Shown: one piece after another, positions 33,496-38,056 of the stretch
How positions within the stretch are numbered: the first letter of the stretch is position 1
Layout: each line of letters begins with the position of its first letter
NCBI GenBank assembly: GCA_019348195.1
Contig: JAHWJX010000017.1
Span: 1 to 38,056, forward strand
Length of the DNA stretch: 38,056 bases
Reading direction: 5' to 3'
DNA from: Pseudomonadota bacterium
GTDB taxonomy: Bacteria; Pseudomonadota; Alphaproteobacteria; Caulobacterales; Caulobacteraceae
The notes under the pieces: model-generated
What the model was told of the DNA's origin: nothing
Seen by the model: the letters and a program-made list of their open reading frames with translations, nothing else
The model's database searches: none
Made by a program: the position numbers and the translations under genes

Positions 33496-35312
33496 TGCCG
33501 GACGCGGACGTAGGAACCGGGCGCCGGCTCAAGGGCGGGCAGGGCGCCCGCCCCGGGTTCGCGGCCCGCCGCGGGCACGCGATCGTCGGCGGCCCGCTGG
33601 TCCAGCCAGGACTGCCAGTGCGGCCACCAGGAGCCCTCCTGTTTGGTCGCGCCCGCGAGCCATTCCCCGGCCGTGTCGGGCAGGGTGGGAGCCGGATTGG
33701 TCCAGTAGCCGTGCTTTTTGGCCGAGGGCGGGTTGATCATGCCGGCGTTGTGCCCCGAGCCGCCCAGAATGAAGCGGGTCTCGCCTCCGAACAGCTTGGC
33801 GCCCTTGAAGGTCTGCTCCCAGCCGGAGACGTGGTCGTCCTTGAGCGAGACCACCGTGAGCGGCGTGGTCACCGCCCCCATGTCCAGCGGGACGCCGTCG
33901 ATGACGATGCCGCCGGGCTCGCGGACGCGGTTCTCCTGCAGCACCAGCCGGCCGTAGTCGTGCAGCATGGCCGCGGGCATGCGCGAGGCGTCGGCGAACC
34001 ACCAGAGGAGATCCGACGGTGCGGCCTCCTCGCCCATGAGGTAGTGGGCCACCACATTGTTCCAGATCAGGTCGTTGGACCGGACCAGGCTGAACAGTTT
34101 GGCCAGGTCGTGGGCTTCCACATAGCCGCGGTGATCGAGATAGCGCCGGAAGGCGGCCAACTGTTTCTCGTCGAGGAAGATGGACCAGTCGCCCATCTCT
34201 TCGAAGTCGATCAGGGTGGCGATCAGGGTGGCGGAGGCCACCCGGTCGCCTTCGCCGGTCGCCTGCAGATAGGCCAGCGCCAGGGCCGAGAGCGTCCCGC
34301 CCAGGCAGTAGGCCACGAGGTCGATCTCGCGCTCGCCCGTCGCCTGTTCGATGGCGTGCATGGCCGCGATCGGGCCGTCCTCGACATAGTCGGCCAGCGA
34401 CTTGTGCCGGAGCGTCTCGTCGGGGTTGGCCCAGGAGAGCACGAACACCGTGTGCCCCTGGTCCACCAGCCATTTGAGGTAGCTCGACTTGGGCGTCAGG
34501 TCGAAAAGGTAGAACTTGTTCACCGTGGGCGGCACGAACAGCAAGGGCCGGCGGTACACGGTCTCCGTCGAGGGCGCGTACTGGATGAGCTGCATCAGCT
34601 CGTTCTGGAACACCACCGCGCCGGGCGTGGCGGCGATGTTGACCCCCAGTTCGAAGTCATGGTTCGAACGCCGTTCCACCAGGCCCTGGCCCTTGGCCAT
34701 GTCGCTCAGCAGGTTGGACAGGCCCTGGGCCAGGTTGAGCCCGCCGGTGTCCAGCGCCTTTTTCAGGGCGTCGGGGTTGGTCAGCGGATAGTTCGACGGC
34801 GAGGCCGCGTTCAGAAACTGGCGGGTGAAGAAGTCCACCGTCGCGCGCTGACGCGCCGGCATGCCGACCTCCGCGCCCGTGACCAGCTCCTGCAGCTGAC
34901 GCGAGCCCAGCAGATAGGCCTGCTTCAAGGTGTCGAAGACGGGTTCCTCGGACCACAGCGGGCTGGAGAAGCGGCGGTCGCCCCGCGCCGGCGCGATCAC
35001 CGGCTCCGCCTTCTGGCCCAGCGCCCGGCGCGCGGCGGAGGTCCAAAGCTCGGTCCACTCGCGCCAAGCCTTGGCCTGCGCCTCGGCCAGCTGGGCTGGA
35101 CGGCTGGCGAGATTGACGGCGAAGGTGGAGAAGGCCTCCGAAATGGGGGCCGGATCAAAGGGCAGGGGATCGCCGGCACGGCCAAGCCTGCGGACCCCGG
35201 CCAGGGCCGCGTCCTGAGCGTTGGCCGTGAGCTCGCCGAAGACGCGGGCCGCCGCCACCGGATCGGGGGCCTTGGGCGGAGTGGCCAGCAGGTACGACGA
35301 CGAGTCGGTCAT
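33492..35312 (-). CDS. phaC: Class I poly(3-hydroxyalkanoate) synthase
   Basis: 606-residue PHA polymerase that joins hydroxyacyl-CoA units into storage polyester at granules. The lipase-like box is VAYCLGGTL, with catalytic Cys336. The catalytic Asp lies in SLKDDHVSGW (~492) and the His in GGSGHNAGMINPP (His521). The N-terminal PhaC domain has RRFSSPLWSEEPVFDTLKQAYLL, the usual class I block. Length and the lack of a PhaE-type partner fit class I. The ATG at 35312 is preceded by AGAGGA at good spacing; the frame is open far upstream but that part is not conserved. A 63-residue ORF lies 34 bases upstream on the same strand and a glycosyltransferase is coupled downstream. No phaA, phaB or phasin is in the window. 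Confidence 0.96.
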   Translation of the reverse strand: MTDSSSYLLATPPKAPDPVAAARVFGELTANAQDAALAGVRRLGRAGDPLPFDPAPISEAFSTFAVNLASRPAQLAEAQAKAWREWTELWTSAARRALGQKAEPVIAPARGDRRFSSPLWSEEPVFDTLKQAYLLGSRQLQELVTGAEVGMPARQRATVDFFTRQFLNAASPSNYPLTNPDALKKALDTGGLNLAQGLSNLLSDMAKGQGLVERRSNHDFELGVNIAATPGAVVFQNELMQLIQYAPSTETVYRRPLLFVPPTVNKFYLFDLTPKSSYLKWLVDQGHTVFVLSWANPDETLRHKSLADYVEDGPIAAMHAIEQATGEREIDLVAYCLGGTLSALALAYLQATGEGDRVASATLIATLIDFEEMGDWSIFLDEKQLAAFRRYLDHRGYVEAHDLAKLFSLVRSNDLIWNNVVAHYLMGEEAAPSDLLWWFADASRMPAAMLHDYGRLVLQENRVREPGGIVIDGVPLDMGAVTTPLTVVSLKDDHVSGWEQTFKGAKLFGGETRFILGGSGHNAGMINPPSAKKHGYWTNPAPTLPDTAGEWLAGATKQEGSWWPHWQSWLDQRAADDRVPAAGREPGAGALPALEPAPGSYVRVRH

Positions 35313-35346
35313 GAATCCTCTTTCCGCTTCCGCAGCTTCGGGCGGC

Positions 35347-35538
35347 TCAGGCCGCCAGCAGGACGTCCAGCGCGGCGCAGGGGCGCGGCGACAGCAGAAG
35401 GAACGCGAGCGCGGCGTTAGGGTTCGCCAGGGCGTCGGCGGCCGAGGGGGCCTCCCGGTCGAAGGCGGCGGCCAGGTCGGACAGCGTCGGGGCGGAGAAG
35501 GCGGGGGCCAGATCGATGTTGGCGGCGTCGAAGGGCAT
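35347..35538 (-). CDS. Small hypothetical ORF upstream of phaC
   Basis: A 63-residue frame from ATG at 35538, with ACGGAG as a possible ribosome site. The product (MPFDAANIDLAPAFSAPTLS... ending ALDVLLAA) is rich in Ala, Leu and Asp and looks amphipathic and helical; I do not recognise it. Position and strand suit co-transcription with phaC, and granule-associated small proteins or phasin-like helices are a reasonable guess, but nothing in the sequence shows that. It may also be chance coding in GC-rich DNA. Confidence 0.5.
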   Translation of the reverse strand: MPFDAANIDLAPAFSAPTLSDLAAAFDREAPSAADALANPNAALAFLLLSPRPCAALDVLLAA

Positions 35539-35613
35539 GGAACGGCTCCGTTGGCGCGCTCTCTGTGCCATGAACACGGCCGTGCTTGGAGGCGCAGGAA
35601 CGCGCTAGGGATG

Positions 35614-35627
35614 TGCGGAAATCCGCA
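35614..35627. promoter_or_regulatory. Palindromic operator-like site before the lysR gene
   Basis: TGCGGA-AA-TCCGCA is a perfect 6-bp inverted repeat 12 bases before the LysR gene's GTG start, in the 101-base gap between it and the divergent phaC-side ORF. LysR regulators bind such dyads (T-N11-A class; here T-N12-A) and often repress themselves, so self-binding is likely. Confidence 0.5.
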
Positions 35628-35639
35628 TAGGGTGGGCTC

Positions 35640-36551
35640 GTGGCCGAGTTCGACTGGAACAATCTCCGCGCCTTTCTGGCGGTGGCCCGTACGGGCCGTC
35701 TGACCGCCGCCGCCGCTCGCCTGCGCGCCGACCACGCCACCGTCTCCCGCCACATCGGCGCGCTGGAGGGCTCGCTCAAGGCGCGTTTGTTCGACCGCTC
35801 GCCCACGGGCTACAGCCTGACCCCGCAAGGCGAGCGGCTGCTGGCCACCGCCGAACAGATCGAGGCCTTGACCCTGACCGCGTCCAGCGAGGTGCGGGGA
35901 GCCGACCTGTCCGTCTCCGGCACCGTGCGCATCGGCGCCCCGGAGGGGTTCGGCAGCTATTTCCTGGCGCCGCGCCTGGCCGCCCTGGCCGAAGCCCACC
36001 CCGACCTTGAAATCGAGCTGGTCGCCATTCCGGGCGTGCTCAGCCTGTCAAAGCGTGAGGCGGACATCGCCGTGGCGCTCAGCCGGCCGCGCGAAGGCCG
36101 GCTGGTCGCCCGCAAGCTGACGGACTATTCGCTCAGCCTCTACGGAGCCCCCAGCTACCTGGAGGCCCGGCCGCCGCTGACCACCCGCGCCGACATGAGC
36201 GCGCACCGCTTCATCGGCTATATCGAAGATCTGCTCTATGCGCCCGAGCTCGACTACATGGACGCGCCGGACGCCCAGATCGCCGTTCAGCTCCGCAGCA
36301 GCAACCTCATCGCGCAACTTCGCGCCGCCTGCGCCGGAGCGGGCCTGTGCGTCCTGCCGGACTTCATCGCGGCCTCGGAGCCCGGGCTCCTGCGGGTGTT
36401 GCCGGGCCAGGTGGGCCTGACCCGCAGCTTCTGGCTTCTCACCCACGCCGACCTGAAGGGCCTGGCGCGGGTCCGGGCGGTGGCGGATTTCATCACGGGC
36501 GCGGTTCAGGCCGCCCGCTCGGAGCTCCAGGGCGCCGCCCCGGCCCGCTAG
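35640..36551 (+). CDS. LysR family transcriptional regulator
   Basis: 303-residue LysR-type regulator. The N-terminal winged helix reads FDWNNLRAFLAVARTGRLTAAAARLRADHATVSRHIGALEG (family HTH), then a linker helix, then the substrate-binding domain (VRIGAPEGFGSYFLAPRLAALAEAHPDLEIEL onward) and a C-terminal periplasmic-binding-like fold. The GTG start at 35640 precedes the conserved FDWNNLRAFL; the spacing to the palindrome at 35614-35627 supports it. It is divergent from the phaC operon and could control it, although LysR proteins usually act on the adjacent divergent gene only when its ligand fits. The ligand is unknown. Confidence 0.93.
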   Translation: MAEFDWNNLRAFLAVARTGRLTAAAARLRADHATVSRHIGALEGSLKARLFDRSPTGYSLTPQGERLLATAEQIEALTLTASSEVRGADLSVSGTVRIGAPEGFGSYFLAPRLAALAEAHPDLEIELVAIPGVLSLSKREADIAVALSRPREGRLVARKLTDYSLSLYGAPSYLEARPPLTTRADMSAHRFIGYIEDLLYAPELDYMDAPDAQIAVQLRSSNLIAQLRAACAGAGLCVLPDFIAASEPGLLRVLPGQVGLTRSFWLLTHADLKGLARVRAVADFITGAVQAARSELQGAAPAR

Positions 36552-36604
36552 ACGGCGCCTTCGGCCGCATGCGCGGTCGGCGCGCGCCCGGGTGGCGGCG
36601 GGTC

Positions 36605-36949
36605 CTACTCGTCCCGGCCGTGGACCTGCGCCGGCGGGGTGGTGGCCTCCACGGCGGTGAAGGGCTCCAGGATGCGGTAGCTGTGCTGCGCGCCCGGAGG
36701 CACCAGCCAGCTGTCGCCCGGCTCCAGACGGAGCGTCTGGCCTTCCAGGGTCAGTTCGGCGCGCCCGGAGATGACATAGCCCACGGTTTCGTATTCGCGC
36801 GGCGCGCTGCCGCTGTCCTGCCCGTCGTTGGGCGGCTCGTCGCGCCACATGCGCATGGACACCCGCTTGCCGGTGGCCAGATAGATCTGGCCCTGCGCGC
36901 CCTTGGGCGAGGCCTCGCTGCTCACCTTCATCACCGTCGTGTCCGCCAT
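36605..36949 (-). CDS. Cupin domain protein
   Basis: 114-residue single-domain cupin. The barrel strands read YETVGYVISGRAELTLEGQTLRLEPGDSWLVPPGAQHSYRIL, with the second cupin motif PPGAQHSY. The first motif lacks the usual HxH pair (YETVGY), leaving one clear metal-type His (in AQHSY), so metal binding may be weak or absent. No signal peptide. The ATG at 36949 starts the protein (MADTTVMKVSSEAS). A candidate extracytoplasmic-function sigma promoter lies upstream. Function unknown; small cupins of this type are often stress or storage proteins. Confidence 0.85.
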   Translation of the reverse strand: MADTTVMKVSSEASPKGAQGQIYLATGKRVSMRMWRDEPPNDGQDSGSAPREYETVGYVISGRAELTLEGQTLRLEPGDSWLVPPGAQHSYRILEPFTAVEATTPPAQVHGRDE

Positions 36950-36974
36950 GGCAGGTCTCCCGTTCCGAGGGGAG

Positions 36975-36999
36975 AACCCGTCGGGGGAACGGCCGTTCC
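36975..36999 (-). promoter_or_regulatory. Candidate EcfG-type stress promoter of the cupin gene
   Basis: On the minus strand GGAAC (36999-36995) is followed after 16 bases by GGTT (36978-36975), close to the alphaproteobacterial general-stress sigma (EcfG/SigT) pattern GGAAC-N16-17-CGTT. The -10 is about 25 bases before the cupin ATG. Part of the -35 lies in a perfect 14-base palindrome (GGAACGGCCGTTCC at 36986-36999). Confidence 0.4.
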
Positions 37000-37039
37000 G
37001 GGATGACAGGGCAGGGCGGCTCGCCTAGGACCACGCGCC

Positions 37040-38056
37040 ATGCACGACATCCGCGCCATTCGCGAGAACCCGGACAGCTATGTCCATGGCTGGAGCCTGC
37101 GCGGGCCGACCGACGCGGCGGCGGTCGTGGCCGAGCTGCTGGACCTCGACGAACGGCTGCGGGCGGCCCAGACGGGGGGGCAAACCGCCCAGGCGCGCCG
37201 CAACGAGCTGTCCAAGGGCATCGGCCAGGCCAAGGCGCGTGGGGACGAGGCCGAAGCCGCGCGGCTGCTGGCGGAGGTGGAGGCGCTCAAGGCGGAAGGC
37301 GCGGCCGGGGCTCAGGTGGAGAAGGAACTGGTCGAGCAGCTCCGGGACCGGCTGGCGGCCTTGCTGAACCTGGCGGCGGCGGATGTGCCGGAGGGCGAGG
37401 ACGAGTCCGGGAACCTCGAGCAGCGAACCTGGGGCGAGCCGAGGCGGGGCGGGCCCGCGAAGGACCACGTCGATTTGGGCGAGGCGCTCGGGCTGATGGA
37501 CTTCGAGGCGGCCGCGCGGATGAGCGGGGCGCGGTTCGTGGTGCTCAAGGGCCAGCTGGCCCGGCTCGAACGGGCGCTCGCGCAGTTCATGCTCGACCTG
37601 CAGACGAGCGAGCACGGCTACACGGAGGTGAGCCCGCCGGTGCTGGTGCGGGACAACGCGCTGTTTGGGACGGGGCAGCTGCCGAAGTTCGAGGAGGACC
37701 TGTTCGCGACCGGATTGAGCGACGCCCAGGTTCGCGAAATAGAGAGCCATCTCACGCACTACCGGCCGGAACTCGATACGGTCTTTTCTTTCAGCATCCA
37801 GCGGGAGGGGGACCGCCGGTTCCTCATCCCCACCGCCGAAGTCTCCCTCACCAACCTCGTGCGCGAGCAGATCACGCCCGCCGAGCAGCTTCCCCTGCGC
37901 CTGACCGCCTGCACGCCCTGCTTCCGCGCGGAGGCGGGGGCCTCCGGCCGGGACACGCGCGGCATGATCCGGCAGCACCAATTCCTCAAGGTGGAGCTGG
38001 TTTCGATCACGGCGCCGGAGGACTCCGAGGCGGAGCATGAGCGCATGACCCGGTGC
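37040..38056 (+). CDS. serS: Seryl-tRNA synthetase (3' end outside window)
   Basis: Class II aminoacyl-tRNA synthetase that charges tRNA-Ser and tRNA-Sec. The first 339 residues are present and the frame is open at the window edge. The N-terminal coiled-coil arm (~residues 30-105) precedes the catalytic core, with [26 protein letters not shown] and motif 2 [22 protein letters not shown]. Between LPKF and LIPTAEV about 45 residues are found, versus ~21 in E. coli; the extra [22 protein letters not shown] segment looks like an inserted helix. The ATG at 37040 has AGGA upstream (37027-37030). It is divergent from the cupin gene. Confidence 0.95.
   Translation, partial: MHDIRAIRENPDSYVHGWSLRGPTDAAAVVAELLDLDERLRAAQTGGQTAQARRNELSKGIGQAKARGDEAEAARLLAEVEALKAEGAAGAQVEKELVEQLRDRLAALLNLAAADVPEGEDESGNLEQRTWGEPRRGGPAKDHVDLGEALGLMDFEAAARMSGARFVVLKGQLARLERALAQFMLDLQTSEHGYTEVSPPVLVRDNALFGTGQLPKFEEDLFATGLSDAQVREIESHLTHYRPELDTVFSFSIQREGDRRFLIPTAEVSLTNLVREQITPAEQLPLRLTACTPCFRAEAGASGRDTRGMIRQHQFLKVELVSITAPEDSEAEHERMTRC

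Noticed and set aside
37003-38040. 345-codon plus-strand frame overlapping serS
   Set aside because: It is Gly/Arg/Ala-rich and out of frame with serS, which has all the synthetase motifs in its own frame from 37040.

Overview
The window is high-GC, tightly packed alphaproteobacterial chromosome, most likely from a member of the Caulobacteraceae (Caulobacter, Phenylobacterium or Brevundimonas relatives). This rests on the gene content and order (tig, clpP, clpX, lon, HU; glnB-glnA; suf genes near a diguanylate cyclase and an RhlB-type helicase), on frequent GTG starts, and on -10 elements resembling the Caulobacter housekeeping GCTANAWC motif. The assignment is from memory of these families, not from a search.

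Layout. 1-1740: 3' end of a SUF iron-sulfur operon (sufS partial, sufT, A-type carrier). 1737-4630: PlsC acyltransferase divergent from a TfoX-domain protein and a GT-A glycosyltransferase, then a PaaG-like enoyl-CoA hydratase/isomerase. 4651-8204: diguanylate cyclase, DEAD-box helicase (RhlB-like), Crp/Fnr regulator. 8283-13360: parE and a translationally coupled pair of exported amidohydrolases. 13522-16649: a light-sensing operon of a bacteriophytochrome histidine kinase with an N-terminal photoactive-yellow-protein-like domain, plus the heme oxygenase that makes its biliverdin chromophore. 16637-19698: glnA and glnB, a stand-alone NAD(P)H-hydrate dehydratase, a small exported protein. 19847-30722: tRNA-Leu, trigger factor, a KaiC-like ATPase coupled to a hybrid histidine kinase, and the proteolysis genes clpP, clpX and lon, with a DUF4142 lipoprotein. 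30845-32189: HU, tRNA-Val, and a ~1 kb segment ending in a second copy of the tRNA-Val 3' end, which looks like an integration scar. 32203-38056: UGT-like glycosyltransferase, class I PHA synthase with a small upstream ORF, a divergent LysR regulator, a cupin protein and the 5' part of serS.

How the genes work together. Most genes are core housekeeping: Fe-S assembly, nitrogen sensing (PII and glutamine synthetase), chromosome decatenation, RNA turnover, protein folding and ATP-dependent proteolysis. Over this lies an unusual set of sensory modules: a probable red/far-red photoreceptor kinase carrying a PYP-like domain that has lost its chromophore cysteine, a two-domain KaiC homologue with its own hybrid kinase, and a c-di-GMP synthase. 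The most interesting loci are the PYP-like/phytochrome/heme oxygenase operon, the KaiC-kinase pair set between tig and clpP, and the tRNA-Val-flanked insertion. A probable CTG start coupling phaC to a glycosyltransferase and an extended insertion in seryl-tRNA synthetase are also worth a check.
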